A DNA stretch of 64,000 nucleotides from Brachymonas wangyanguii (GCF_045055315.1 NZ_CP173677.1:1488001-1552000), one strand, 5' to 3'. Shown: positions 33,147 through 41,962, counted from the stretch's first letter. Program-made: numbers and translations. The notes: generated from the sequence alone by a model not told the origin.

Positions 33147-35594
33147 TCAGCTGTCGCTACCCGCTTGCGGCTTGAAGCGCCGCAGCCGCAGCGCATTGCC
33201 CAGCACAAATACCGAGCTCATCGCCATGGCGCCAGCCGCAAATACCGGCGACAGCAGGATGCCGAAAGACGGATAGAGCACGCCGGCCGCCACCGGAATC
33301 AGCGCCGTGTTGTAGGCAAAGGCCCAGAACAGGTTCTGCCGGATATTGCGCATGGTGGCGCGTGACAGCGCGATCGCGTCCGACACCGCGGTCAGACGGC
33401 CGGTCATCAGCACCACATCCGCTGCCTCGATGGCGATATCGGTGCCGGTCCCCACAGCCAGGCCGATATCGGCTTCGGCCAGCGCCGGCGCGTCATTGAT
33501 ACCATCCCCGACAAAGGCCAGCTTGCCGTGCTGGCGCAGCTGCTGGATGGCGGCGACCTTGCCATCGGGCAGCACCTCCGCCACCACCTCATCGATGCCG
33601 AGCTGGCGCGCAATGGCATCGGCGGTACGGCGGTTGTCGCCGGTGACCATGGCCACGCGCAGGCCCATGGCATGCATGGCCTGGATCGCGGCGGGCGTCG
33701 TCGGCTTGATCGGGTCGGCCACAGCCAGGATGGCGGCCAGGCGGCCATCGATCGCGGCGTACATCGGCGACTTGCCTTCATCGCCCAGGCGTTGCGCATC
33801 GGCGGCAAAGCCATCGACAGACAGGCCGAGTTGTTGCATGTAGCGATCGGCACCGATGTCCACGCGCTGGCCACCGGCCTCGGCGGCAATGCCAAAGCCC
33901 GTGACGGAATCGAACCGGCTGACGTCGGGCAGGGTCATGCCCTCGGCGGCAGCCACAATGGCGCGCGCAATCGGGTGTTCGGACTTGCCTTCGGCGGCGG
34001 CCAGCAGCGGCAGCACCTGCTCGCGCGTGAAGCCGTCAGCCAGCACCAGATCGGTCAGCACCGGGCGACCTTCGGTCAGGGTACCGGTCTTGTCGAAAGC
34101 CACCACCTGGACCTCCTGCAGCGTCTGCAGCGCCTCGCCCTTGCGGAACAGCACGCCCAACTCGGCACCACGGCCGGTACCGACCATGATGGAAGTCGGC
34201 GTGGCCAGACCCATGGCACAGGGGCAGGCGATGATCAGCACCGCCACGCCATTGACCAGGCCAAAGGTCAGCGCCGGCTCCGGGCCGAACAGCAGCCAAA
34301 CCAGGAAGGTCAGCACCGCCAGCGCCATCACCGCCGGCACAAACCACATGGTGATGCGATCGACCAGGCCCTGGATCGGCAGCTTGCCGCCCTGCGCCTG
34401 CTCGACCATACGAATGATTTGCGCCAGCATGGTGGATTCGCCAACCGCGGTGGCGCGAAACGCAAAGGCGCCGGTCTGGTTGACCGTGCCACCCGTCACG
34501 CTGGCACCGGCGGTCTTCTGCACCGGCACCGGTTCGCCCGAGATCATGCTTTCATCGATCCAGCTGTCGCCATCGGTCACCTCGCCATCGACCGGCACGC
34601 GTTCGCCCGGACGCACCTCGACGATATCGCCGGGGCGCACTTCGGCAATCGACACTTCCTGCACACTGCCGTCGCGGCGTACGCGCGCCGTCTTGGCCTG
34701 CATGCCGACCAGGCGCTGGATCGCTTCTGAGGTGCGGCCCTTGGCGCGTGCTTCCAAGTAGCGACCGAGCAGGATCAGCGTGACGATGACCGCCGCCGCC
34801 TCAAAATAGACGTTGACGGTACCCGCCGGCAACAGGCGCGGCAGAAAGGTGGCCACGATGGAAAACGCATAGGCGGCCGAGGCGCCCACCGCCACTAGGC
34901 TGTTCATGTCCGGTGCAGCACGGAACAGCGCCGGAAAACCCAGCGTGAAGAAACGCCGGCCCGGTCCGGCCAGCACCAGCGTGGTCAGCACGAACTGCAG
35001 GTACCAGCTGTTCTGCATGCCGATGGCGTCCTGCACCCAATGGTGCATTGCCGGGATCAGGTGCGATCCCATTTCCAGGATAAACACCGGCAGCGTCAGG
35101 ATGGCGGCCAGCCACAGGTCACGTTTCAGGGCGGATTGTTCGGCCTGCTTGCGCTGTTCCAGCTCCTGCTGCATGGCGGCGCTGTTGCTGGCCTGGCGCG
35201 CCGGATAGCCGGCACGCGTGACGGCATCGATCAGGGCCTGCACATCGGCACTGCCGTGCACGGTGGCGCGCTCGGTCGCCAGGTTGACGCTGGCGCTGCT
35301 GACACCGGGCACCTTCTTCAGCGCCCGCTCGACACGCGCCACGCAGGAGGCACAGGTCATTTCCTCGACCGAGAGCTCAATAGTCTGCTGCGGCACGGCA
35401 TAGCCGGCCTTTTCGATTGCGGCAATCAGGCTGGCGCGATCAGCACCGTCCACCGTGACATCGGCGCGTTCGGTCGCCAGGTTGACGGCGGCATCGCTGA
35501 CGCCGGGGACTTTCTTCAGGGCGCGTTCGACCCGGCCTACACAGGAGGCGCAGGTCATGCCCTCTACGGGCAGGCTGATCTTGTCGGCTGGCAT
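33147..35594 (-). CDS. copA: Copper-translocating P-type ATPase (P1B-1)
   Basis: An 815-residue inner-membrane pump exporting Cu(I). Two N-terminal HMA domains carry CxxC sites: GMTCASC (Cys15, Cys18) and EMTCASC (Cys81, Cys84). The core has the CPC motif in NGVAVLIIACPCAMGLATP, the phosphorylation site DKTGTLTEG, TGES-type actuator ISGEPVPV, the HP motif SEHPIARA, and GDGINDAPAL. The last helices contain AYN and MAMSS, the TM7/TM8 signature of Cu(I) pumps, so copper (or silver) rather than Cd/Zn/Pb is expected. It starts at 35594, downstream of a MerR-type promoter, and is divergent from the regulator gene. Confidence 0.95.
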   Translation of the reverse strand: MPADKISLPVEGMTCASCVGRVERALKKVPGVSDAAVNLATERADVTVDGADRASLIAAIEKAGYAVPQQTIELSVEEMTCASCVARVERALKKVPGVSSASVNLATERATVHGSADVQALIDAVTRAGYPARQASNSAAMQQELEQRKQAEQSALKRDLWLAAILTLPVFILEMGSHLIPAMHHWVQDAIGMQNSWYLQFVLTTLVLAGPGRRFFTLGFPALFRAAPDMNSLVAVGASAAYAFSIVATFLPRLLPAGTVNVYFEAAAVIVTLILLGRYLEARAKGRTSEAIQRLVGMQAKTARVRRDGSVQEVSIAEVRPGDIVEVRPGERVPVDGEVTDGDSWIDESMISGEPVPVQKTAGASVTGGTVNQTGAFAFRATAVGESTMLAQIIRMVEQAQGGKLPIQGLVDRITMWFVPAVMALAVLTFLVWLLFGPEPALTFGLVNGVAVLIIACPCAMGLATPTSIMVGTGRGAELGVLFRKGEALQTLQEVQVVAFDKTGTLTEGRPVLTDLVLADGFTREQVLPLLAAAEGKSEHPIARAIVAAAEGMTLPDVSRFDSVTGFGIAAEAGGQRVDIGADRYMQQLGLSVDGFAADAQRLGDEGKSPMYAAIDGRLAAILAVADPIKPTTPAAIQAMHAMGLRVAMVTGDNRRTADAIARQLGIDEVVAEVLPDGKVAAIQQLRQHGKLAFVGDGINDAPALAEADIGLAVGTGTDIAIEAADVVLMTGRLTAVSDAIALSRATMRNIRQNLFWAFAYNTALIPVAAGVLYPSFGILLSPVFAAGAMAMSSVFVLGNALRLRRFKPQAGSDS

Positions 35595-35649
35595 GTTCTT
35601 GTCCTATTTGCGGTATGGTGCTCATCATCGTCCACACACTCTGCCAGCT

Positions 35650-35680
35650 AGGGTAAGCCTTGCCATCATGTCAAGGTCAA
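35650..35680 (-). promoter_or_regulatory. MerR-family (CueR-type) promoter/operator of copA
   Basis: On the minus strand a -35 TTGACC and a -10 TACCCT are 19 bp apart, the over-long spacing typical of MerR-activated promoters. The spacer carries a dyad, plus-strand CCTTGCCATCATGTCAAGG (35658-35676), with arms CCTTGxCAT/ATGxCAAGG differing at one pair. The -35/spacer arrangement is very like the E. coli copA promoter read by CueR (TTGACCTTCC...GGAAGG). Confidence 0.8.
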
Positions 35681-35763
35681 GCGCGGCTGAAAGACCTTGA
35701 CCGGGATCATGGCATGGCAGAAACAGGCACACTGGAAGCCTGCCTGCACACGCAAGGAGTCGC

Positions 35764-36237
35764 ATGAAGATCGGAGAACTGGCGCGCGCCACCCACACCA
35801 CAGCCGAAACCATCCGCTACTACGAGCGCAGCGGACTGCTGGAGGCGCCGCCGCGCAGCGAAGGCAATTACCGCCTCTACACGCCGGCGCATGTGGAGCG
35901 GTTGTCCTTTATCCGGCATTGCCGAAATCTGGACATGACGCTGGACGAAATCCGCGCGCTGTTGCGCTTCCAGCAGGAGCCGCTGCAGAACTGCGCCCAG
36001 GTCAACGATCTGCTCGACGAGCATATCGGCCATGTCGCGGCGCGCATCCGTGAATTGCAGGCACTGGAACTGCAGCTGCAGGCATTGCGCGAAACCTGCC
36101 GCGAGGCGCGCCAGGTCTGCGAATGCGGCATTCTGCGCACGCTGCAGGAACATGCCCAGCAGGATCCCGAACCCGCTTCCACCCCGTCTGCCGAAGGCCA
36201 TGTGCATGGGACGCACGGCCTGGGCGGACGCCCCTGA
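35764..36237 (+). CDS. cadR: MerR-family metal-responsive regulator, CadR/PbrR type
   Basis: A 157-residue regulator: MerR winged helix (MKIGELARATHTTAETIRYYERSGLL), coiled-coil dimer helix, and a C-terminal metal site. Cys77, Cys112 and Cys119 fall where CadR/PbrR proteins have their Cd(II)/Pb(II) ligands, the segment NCAQVNDLLDEHIGHVAARI and CGILRTL are CadR-like, and the tail has His146, His148 and His151, recalling the His-rich CadR tail. By comparison CueR lacks a Cys at 77. It is nevertheless divergent from a copper-type ATPase with a CueR-like operator. It is the first gene of a cadR-pirin-flavoprotein operon (14- and 11-nt gaps). Confidence 0.82.
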   Translation: MKIGELARATHTTAETIRYYERSGLLEAPPRSEGNYRLYTPAHVERLSFIRHCRNLDMTLDEIRALLRFQQEPLQNCAQVNDLLDEHIGHVAARIRELQALELQLQALRETCREARQVCECGILRTLQEHAQQDPEPASTPSAEGHVHGTHGLGGRP

Positions 36238-36251
36238 CCAGGAGTATCGCT

Positions 36252-37133
36252 ATGCAAACCCCGCAACGCATTCCCCCGCGCAAGGCCGAGATCGGCGACG
36301 GCATGGCCGTGGCGCGCACCCTGCCCTCGCGCCTGCAGCGCACGATTGGCGCCTGGTGCTTTCTGGACCATGCCGGTCCGGCGACTTTCGCGCCCGGCCA
36401 GGGCCTGCGCGTCGGCCCGCACCCGCATATCGGCCTGCAGACCTTTACCTGGATGCTCGAAGGCCAGGTGCTGCACCGCGACAGCCTGGGCCATGTGCAG
36501 ATGATCCGGCCCGGTCAGGTCAACCTGATGACCTCCGGCCACGGCATCAGCCACACGGAAGAATCGGCTCCGGGCGAGACGCGCCTGGACACGGCGCAGT
36601 TGTGGATTGCGCTGCCGGAAGCGCTGTCGCACATGGAACCCGATTTCCAACACTATCCGGAACTGCCACGCTGGCGCCAGGGCGGTCTGGAACAGACACT
36701 GCTGGTGGGTGACTGGCTGGGCTACACCTCGCCGGTGGAGATACATTCTCCGCTGCTGGGTGTGGACCTGCTGGCGCAGCAAGACGTGGCGCTGCGGCTG
36801 CCGCTGGAACGCGATTTTGAATACGGCCTGATGCCGCTGACCGGCCCGGCCAAGGTCAATGGCGAGGCGCTGGACGCCGATGAGCTGCTCTACCTGCCGC
36901 CCGGCCAGGACAGTCTCCAGTTGCAACTGCCGGCCGGCACGCGCGCCCTGCTGATTGGCGGCGAGCCGCTGCCGTCCACGCCGACGATCTGGTGGAACTT
37001 TGTCGGCTACAGCCGCGAAGCGATTGCCCAGGCACAGCAGGATTGGGAAAGCGCCAACGGCCGTTTTGGCCAGGTGGACGGCTTTGACGGGCCACCGCTG
37101 GTGGCGCCACGTGTGCCGTGGGCTGTGCGTTGA
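36252..37133 (+). CDS. Pirin family protein
   Basis: A 293-residue bicupin. The N-terminal cupin has the metal-site motifs GPHPHIGLQTFTW (two His) and SGHGISHTEES (His and Glu). Pirins bind Fe(II); some have quercetinase activity and others interact with pyruvate dehydrogenase or transcription factors. The role here is unknown. AGGAG precedes ATG at 36252, 14 nt after the CadR-like gene, so its expression may respond to metal. Confidence 0.9.
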   Translation: MQTPQRIPPRKAEIGDGMAVARTLPSRLQRTIGAWCFLDHAGPATFAPGQGLRVGPHPHIGLQTFTWMLEGQVLHRDSLGHVQMIRPGQVNLMTSGHGISHTEESAPGETRLDTAQLWIALPEALSHMEPDFQHYPELPRWRQGGLEQTLLVGDWLGYTSPVEIHSPLLGVDLLAQQDVALRLPLERDFEYGLMPLTGPAKVNGEALDADELLYLPPGQDSLQLQLPAGTRALLIGGEPLPSTPTIWWNFVGYSREAIAQAQQDWESANGRFGQVDGFDGPPLVAPRVPWAVR

Positions 37134-37144
37134 CGGAAGCACTT

Positions 37145-37642
37145 ATGCCCATGCCCACCCTGCTGATCGTCTACCACAGTCTGACTGGCGGCACGCTGCA
37201 GATGGCACAGGCCTTTCAGGCTGGCGCCAGCGCGGCAGGCGAAGTGCAGGTACGCCTGCAACACGCTGCCGCTACCCAACCCGACGATGTGCTGCAAGCC
37301 GACGGCCTGGTGTTTGCCACGCCGGAAAACCTGGCCAGCATGAGCGGCATGCTGAAGGATTTCTTTGACCGCTGCTACTACCCGGCGCTGGACCGCATCC
37401 AGGGCCGGCCCTATGCCACGCTGATTTGCGCTGGCAGCGATGGTAGCAATGCGGCACAGCAGATTGCGCGCATTGCCACCGGCTGGCGGCTCAAGCCGGT
37501 CGCCGAACCGATCATCGTCTGCACCCATGCGCAGGAGCCGGAACAGATCCTGGCGCCCAAGCAGATTCCGGTGGAAGAGCTGGAGCGCTGTCGGGAGCTG
37601 GGAGAGGCGATGGCGGCGGGGCTGGCGATGGGGGTGTTCTGA
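37145..37642 (+). CDS. Flavodoxin-like NAD(P)H-dependent oxidoreductase
   Basis: A 165-residue flavodoxin-fold protein. The phosphate loop VYHSLTGGTLQMAQA (SxTGxT-like) near the N-terminus and ATPENLASMSGMLKDFFDRCYYP in the middle match small FMN-dependent reductases. The C-terminal helix is rich in Glu and Ala. It probably reduces quinones or flavins, perhaps as a stress enzyme with the pirin gene 11 nt upstream. ATG at 37145 has GGAAG; a second ATG two codons on is possible. Confidence 0.82.
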   Translation: MPMPTLLIVYHSLTGGTLQMAQAFQAGASAAGEVQVRLQHAAATQPDDVLQADGLVFATPENLASMSGMLKDFFDRCYYPALDRIQGRPYATLICAGSDGSNAAQQIARIATGWRLKPVAEPIIVCTHAQEPEQILAPKQIPVEELERCRELGEAMAAGLAMGVF

Positions 37643-37658
37643 GGTCCTGCCCTCAGGT

Positions 37659-37985
37659 TCAGAAGCCCCAGCGCAGGTTGCGGATGGTGCCTATTACGCC
37701 ATTGACGGTTTCCAGCGCCCGGTTGGCAGTGTTCAGTGTGTCCTGCACTTCCTCAGTCTTGGCGCGACGTTTGACGGTATCCAGCGCCAGTTCCTCCACA
37801 GCATTGCTGCGCTGGCGACGGTGCTGGCGCAATTCGCTTTCGGACAGTTGTGCCACGCTGCGGTTGCGTCCCTGCTTGACGGCTGCAGTATCGTCACCGG
37901 TGGCGTAGCTGCTCACAGTATTGTCCGTGGCGCAGGCTGTCAGCAGGCTGACCAGTATGGCAGCGGCAATCAGATGGTATTTCAT
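37659..37985 (-). CDS. Small predicted lipoprotein, distal gene of a pair
   Basis: A 108-residue protein with a lipoprotein signal (MKYHLIAAAILVSLLTAC; lipidated Cys18). The mature part is charged and helical (RNRSVAQLSESELRQHRRQRSNAVEE...) and ends in a short Asn/Thr-rich amphipathic stretch. I do not recognise the family. GGGGGA precedes ATG at 37985. It follows the other small lipoprotein gene by 18 nt, so they are a two-gene unit. Confidence 0.72.
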   Translation of the reverse strand: MKYHLIAAAILVSLLTACATDNTVSSYATGDDTAAVKQGRNRSVAQLSESELRQHRRQRSNAVEELALDTVKRRAKTEEVQDTLNTANRALETVNGVIGTIRNLRWGF

Positions 37986-38003
37986 CGCATTCCCCCTGCT
38001 ACA

Positions 38004-38255
38004 TCAGTAGATGAGATATGCGGCAGCATTGCCGCCGGTGGCACGCTGGATCGCATCAGCCTGATCCATCAGGGATTCGCGCTCTTCCTGACGGAATTCG
38101 GCGCGTTCCTGTCGCTCAGCGGCGCGGATCTGTGCAGACTGGACTGCCAAATCGGCTGCTGCCGCCGAATCGATCTGACGATGGCCCGTGACGATGCTTG
38201 TACAGGCACTCAGGCCAATACTAAGCATGAGAAGTAGGGAAAGGTGGTGCTTCAT
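38004..38255 (-). CDS. Small predicted lipoprotein, proximal gene of a pair
   Basis: An 83-residue protein with a lipoprotein signal (MKHHLSLLLMLSIGLSAC; lipidated Cys18) and a charged, Gln/Glu/Arg-rich helical mature part (RAAERQERAEFRQEERESL). Family unknown. AGGAAG precedes ATG at 38255. An AT-rich segment (38262-38345) upstream probably holds the promoter. Both proteins of the pair start MK-[Y/H]-H-L and share the charged-helix character, suggesting related roles in the envelope. Confidence 0.72.
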   Translation of the reverse strand: MKHHLSLLLMLSIGLSACTSIVTGHRQIDSAAAADLAVQSAQIRAAERQERAEFRQEERESLMDQADAIQRATGGNAAAYLIY

Positions 38256-38360
38256 GTTGTCTTCCTGAGAACTTTAGACAACAATCATTGTAGATCACAA
38301 TCCCTATTTTCGTGAATGAATCCAATCTTTAGTTTTAATTTTGTAGGCTGCCGCCCTTGT

Positions 38361-38630
38361 TCAACCTGCAACACCTGGGCCTATCCCCAGGAACTGCATC
38401 AGAGCTGCCAGTACCAGCACGCCGGTGATGATAGCCAGCACCGTGGCCCAGAAGCGGCCCAGCTTTGATTTAGCCACCACCACATAGACCACGATCGCGG
38501 CCAAGCCAGCCACCGGGCCAAGGATCTGGATTGCCAGGATGATGCCGATGGCGGTGAGAATCCAGTTCCAGGGGCTGGATTTCTTCTTGGGGGGCTGGTC
38601 AGGGGATTCGGGCGGTTCGATTTGGTTCAT
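38361..38630 (-). CDS. Small membrane protein, two helices, unknown
   Basis: An 89-residue protein with a Pro/Glu/Lys-rich cytoplasmic start (MNQIEPPESPDQPPKKKSS) and hydrophobic segments around residues 24-52 and 59-80. No family is recognised. The ribosome site is weak. It lies between the lipoprotein pair and tRNA-Val, on the same strand as both. Its short length and lack of homology cues keep confidence moderate. Confidence 0.6.
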   Translation of the reverse strand: MNQIEPPESPDQPPKKKSSPWNWILTAIGIILAIQILGPVAGLAAIVVYVVVAKSKLGRFWATVLAIITGVLVLAALMQFLGIGPGVAG

Positions 38631-38715
38631 GAAGGTTGTCTCTGAAGGAGGGCAAATGAAAGCCGGTGAGCCATCTTATCTGCAGAGACTACACCCCTCT
38701 ATTACCCCCGCAACG

Positions 38716-38747
38716 AAAAAGGCACCTACGGTTTCCCGTAAGTGCCT
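38716..38747 (-). terminator. Intrinsic terminator after tRNA-Val
   Basis: AGGCACCTACGG (38720-38731) pairs with CCGTAAGTGCCT (38736-38747) with one mismatch and a TTTC loop. A five-A run on the left and GTTTTT on the right make it workable in both directions; on the minus strand it ends the tRNA. Confidence 0.82.
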
Positions 38748-38765
38748 GTTTTTATTATTGTTTTT

Positions 38766-38840
38766 TGGTGGGTGATAGTGGGTTCGAACCACTGACCCCT
38801 GCCGTGTGAAGGCAGTGCTCTACCACTGAGCTAAACACCC
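38766..38840 (-). tRNA. tRNA-Val (anticodon CAC)
   Basis: A 75-nt cloverleaf on the minus strand with encoded CCA. It begins GGGTGTTTAGCTCAGTGG, has an anticodon stem CTGCC/GGCAG with loop TTCACAC (anticodon CAC, reading GUG), and a T arm with GGTTCGAACC. It lies just downstream of dnaQ in the direction of transcription. Confidence 0.95.
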
Positions 38841-38851
38841 TTTGTCTGGTG

Positions 38852-38883
38852 AGCGGTTGAAGAACTGGTGCTCGTCAACCGCT
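38852..38883 (-). terminator. Inverted repeat between dnaQ and tRNA-Val
   Basis: AGCGGTTGA (38852-38860) and TCAACCGCT (38875-38883) form a perfect 9-bp stem with a 14-nt loop. There is no T-run on the minus strand after it, so it may be a processing or weak termination structure. Confidence 0.35.
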
Positions 38884-38907
38884 TAAGCCATGATTATGGC
38901 ACAACTT

Positions 38908-39636
38908 TCAGGTGTTCTGCAGGTCGTCTGAACTTTTTTTCCAGATCGTGTTGCCGCCACTGGCCTTGTCCAGTACCGCCAGCATGGCCACGTGCGCATC
39001 CTGCTCGGCGGCGTTGGCGCGCAGCACCGGCAGCACGATCTGGCTCAGGTCCACCTGCGCCACGGCGGTACCAGTGCCCGTGTCATCGGCCTGCTCGGCG
39101 TACATCACCAGGGTTTCCTGACCACGCGTCAGGCTGATGTAGACGTCGGCCAGCAGCTCCGCGTCCAGCAAGGCGCCGTGCAGCGTGCGGTTGGAGTTGT
39201 CGATGCCAAAGCGGTCGCACAGCGCATCCAGCGAGTTGCGCTTGCCCGGAAACTGCTCCTTGGCCAGCGCCAGCGAATCGATCACGTTCGCCACATGGCT
39301 GCGAAAACCTTCCTGGCGCTGCAGCAGGCTCAGTTCGTAATCCAGAAAGCGCACGTCAAACGCCGCGTTGTGGATGATCACCTCGGCACCCTGCACATAG
39401 TCCAGGAACTGCTGCACGATCTCGGCAAAGCGCGGCTTGTCGCGCAGGAACTCGGTCGTCAGGCCGTGCACGCGCAGCGCGCCCTCCTCGCTCTCGCGCT
39501 CCGGGTTGATGTACAGGTGCAGGTTGTTGCCGGTCAACTGGCGGTTCAGCAGCTCCACGCAACCGATCTCGATGATGCGGTTGCCGTCGCTGACTTCCAG
39601 GCCGGTGGTTTCAGTATCGAGAATGATCTGGCGCAT
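38908..39636 (-). CDS. dnaQ: DNA polymerase III, epsilon subunit (3'-5' proofreading exonuclease)
   Basis: A 242-residue DEDDh exonuclease. Exo I is ILDTETTGLE, Exo II includes IIHNAAFDVRFLDYEL, and Exo III is HGALLDAELLADVYI with the catalytic His. The C-terminal part, including a Ser/Asp/Lys-rich tail, would bind the polymerase alpha subunit. It proofreads the replicative polymerase. It begins 13 nt after the fdx stop and may be read from the isc transcript. Confidence 0.96.
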   Translation of the reverse strand: MRQIILDTETTGLEVSDGNRIIEIGCVELLNRQLTGNNLHLYINPERESEEGALRVHGLTTEFLRDKPRFAEIVQQFLDYVQGAEVIIHNAAFDVRFLDYELSLLQRQEGFRSHVANVIDSLALAKEQFPGKRNSLDALCDRFGIDNSNRTLHGALLDAELLADVYISLTRGQETLVMYAEQADDTGTGTAVAQVDLSQIVLPVLRANAAEQDAHVAMLAVLDKASGGNTIWKKSSDDLQNT

Positions 39637-39649
39637 GCTGCCCGTCCGC

Positions 39650-39988
39650 TCAGTGGTTTTCCTTGGCGTGGTTGATGGAGTACTTGGGAATCTCCACCAC
39701 CAGGTCCTGCTGGCCGACCATGGCCTGGCAGGACAGGCGCGAATCGGGCTCCAGGCCCCAGGCGCGGTCCAGCATGTCTTCTTCGCACTCGTCCATCTCG
39801 TTCAGGCTGTTGAAGCCCTGGCGCACCACCACGTGGCAGGTGGTGCAGGCGCAGCTCATGTCACAAGCGTGGTCGAGATTGATGTCGTTGTCGAGCAGGC
39901 CCTGGCAGATGGTGGTGCCAAACGGCACCTGGATTTCTGCGCCCTCGGGGCAGTACTCGGGATGGGGAAGGATCTTGATGGTTGCCAT
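39650..39988 (-). CDS. fdx: [2Fe-2S] ferredoxin of the ISC system
   Basis: A 112-residue adrenodoxin-type ferredoxin that supplies electrons for cluster assembly on IscU. The cluster Cys residues are in HACDMSCACTTCHVVV and RLSCQ. The acidic segment EMDECEEDMLD is the usual partner-binding region. It begins 1 nt from the hscA stop, confirming operon membership, and is followed by dnaQ. Confidence 0.96.
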   Translation of the reverse strand: MATIKILPHPEYCPEGAEIQVPFGTTICQGLLDNDINLDHACDMSCACTTCHVVVRQGFNSLNEMDECEEDMLDRAWGLEPDSRLSCQAMVGQQDLVVEIPKYSINHAKENH

Positions 39989-39989
39989 A

Positions 39990-41861
39990 TCACATAGTCT
40001 CGATGTTCTTGCCGGAAAGCGCCTGCTGGATGCCGCGGTTCATGCGCATGGCAGCAAAGGCTTCGGTGCCGGTAGCCAGGGTCTTGGTAGCCGCCTCGAT
40101 GGCAGCCGGGTCCGTACTCTGGCGGGTGGTGTCCAGTTGTGCGATCAGCACGTCGATCTGCTGGCGCTCATCGTCCGTCAGCAGATCACCGTCTGCCTTC
40201 AGCGCGCTGTGCGTGGCCAGGATCATGCGGTCGGCATCGACGCGGGCCTCAGCCAGCGCACGTGCCGCCATGTCCTGCTCGGCCGTGGCAAAGCTGTCCT
40301 GCAGCATGGTGGTGATGGTGGCATCGTCCAGGCCATAGCTGGGTTTGACCTCGATCTGCGCCTGCACGCCGCTGGTCTGCTCGCTGGCGCTGACATTCAG
40401 CAGGCCATCGGCATCCACGGTAAAGGTGACGCGGATGCGCGCCGCACCGGCCGACATCGGCGGGATGCCGCGCAGCGTGAAGCGCGCCAGGCTGCGGCAG
40501 TCGTCCACCATGTCGCGCTCGCCCTGCACTACGTGCAGGCTCATCGCGGTCTGGCCGTCCTGATAGGTGGTGAAATCCTGTGCCATGGCGACCGGAATCG
40601 TCTGGTTGCGCGGGATGATGCGCTCCACCAGGCCGCCCATGGTCTCGATGCCGAGCGAGAGCGGAATCACGTCCAGCAGCAGGATGTCGCCCTCACGGCT
40701 GTTGCCAGCCAGCTGGTTGGCCTGGATCGCTGCACCCAGCGCCACGACCTCGTCGGGATTCAGGTCGGTCAGCGGCTCGCTGCCAAAAAAATCTTTCACG
40801 GCCTGGCGGATCACCGGCATGCGGGTCGAGCCGCCCACCATGACCACGCCCTGCACTTCTGCCGGCAGCAGCTGGGCATCGTGCAGCGCCTGGCGCGTCA
40901 CCTGCAGGGCGCGTCTGGTCAGCTCAGCGGTGGCATCGGCAAAGTCCTGGCGCGTGATGACCAGCGCAATCTGGCCGGTCGTCAGCGTAACCTCGAAACG
41001 GGCACTGTCAGCTTCAGTCAGGCCGTGCTTGCAGGCACGTGCCGCCAGCTGCAGCGCCGCCTGATCTTCAGCCGTGACGGCGCTGATGCTGGCGCGTTGC
41101 TGCGCGAGTTGCGACAGTGTGCGGTCGTAGTCGTCACCGCCCAGGGCGGAATCGCCATTGGTGGCAATCACTTCGAACACGCCCTGCGTCAGGCGCAGGA
41201 TGGAAATGTCAAACGTGCCACCGCCCAGGTCAAACACCGCGTAGACGCCTTCGCTGGCATTGTCCAGACCGTAGGCAATCGCGGCGGCTGTGGGTTCGTT
41301 GATCAGGCGCAGCACATTGATGCCAGCCATTTGCGCGGCATCCTTGGTCGCCTGACGCTGGGCATCGTCAAAATACGCGGGCACGGTGATCACCGCACCA
41401 TACAGGTCGTCGTCAAAAGTATCTTCGGCACGATAACGCAGCGTGGCCAGGATCTCGGCGCTGACCTCGACCGGCGACTTGTCACCGGCGCGCGTCTGGA
41501 TGCGCACCATACCCTTGTCGGCATCGTCGGCATCGAGCGCGTAGTGCAGTGCATCGCCATAGCTGGCGCGGATATCGTTCAGGCTGCGGCCCATGAAGCG
41601 CTTGACCGAGACAATCGTGTTGTGCGGGTCATCGGCCAGATGCTCCAGCGCCTGGTAGCCGATCTGGCGGCCGCCATTGTCCAGGTAGCGCACGGCCGAC
41701 GGCAGCAGCAGCTTGCCATCGGCATCGGGCAGGCATTCGGCGTTGCCATGGCGCAGCGATGCCACCAGCGAATGCGTGGTGCCCAGGTCGATGCCGACAG
41801 CAATGCGGCGTTCGTGCGGGTTGGGCGACTGGCCCGGTTCGGAAATTTGTAGGAGTGCCAT
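39990..41861 (-). CDS. hscA: Fe-S cluster assembly chaperone HscA (Hsp70 family)
   Basis: A 623-residue specialised Hsp70 that, with HscB, releases clusters from IscU to target proteins in an ATP-dependent way. The nucleotide domain starts AVGIDLGTTHSLVA and contains VFDLGGGTFDISIL and VVMVGGSTRMPVIRQ. The substrate domain follows from about residue 390, and the interdomain linker resembles DILLLDVIPLSLGIE. The start at 41861 has little Shine-Dalgarno. It lies 101 nt after hscB and 1 nt before fdx. Confidence 0.96.
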   Translation of the reverse strand: MALLQISEPGQSPNPHERRIAVGIDLGTTHSLVASLRHGNAECLPDADGKLLLPSAVRYLDNGGRQIGYQALEHLADDPHNTIVSVKRFMGRSLNDIRASYGDALHYALDADDADKGMVRIQTRAGDKSPVEVSAEILATLRYRAEDTFDDDLYGAVITVPAYFDDAQRQATKDAAQMAGINVLRLINEPTAAAIAYGLDNASEGVYAVFDLGGGTFDISILRLTQGVFEVIATNGDSALGGDDYDRTLSQLAQQRASISAVTAEDQAALQLAARACKHGLTEADSARFEVTLTTGQIALVITRQDFADATAELTRRALQVTRQALHDAQLLPAEVQGVVMVGGSTRMPVIRQAVKDFFGSEPLTDLNPDEVVALGAAIQANQLAGNSREGDILLLDVIPLSLGIETMGGLVERIIPRNQTIPVAMAQDFTTYQDGQTAMSLHVVQGERDMVDDCRSLARFTLRGIPPMSAGAARIRVTFTVDADGLLNVSASEQTSGVQAQIEVKPSYGLDDATITTMLQDSFATAEQDMAARALAEARVDADRMILATHSALKADGDLLTDDERQQIDVLIAQLDTTRQSTDPAAIEAATKTLATGTEAFAAMRMNRGIQQALSGKNIETM

Positions 41862-41962
41862 AGATCAGAAAAAATGCGCAGGCCAGCGAGTCTGCGCCAA
41901 GTATCCGTATTGCGTATTGTCCAAGAAGTGTCTGGCAGGCTGTAATGGGCGATAGCGGCGTA

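Noticed and set aside
39663..41852. Long plus-strand open frame opposite hscA
   Set aside because: Antisense shadow of hscA.
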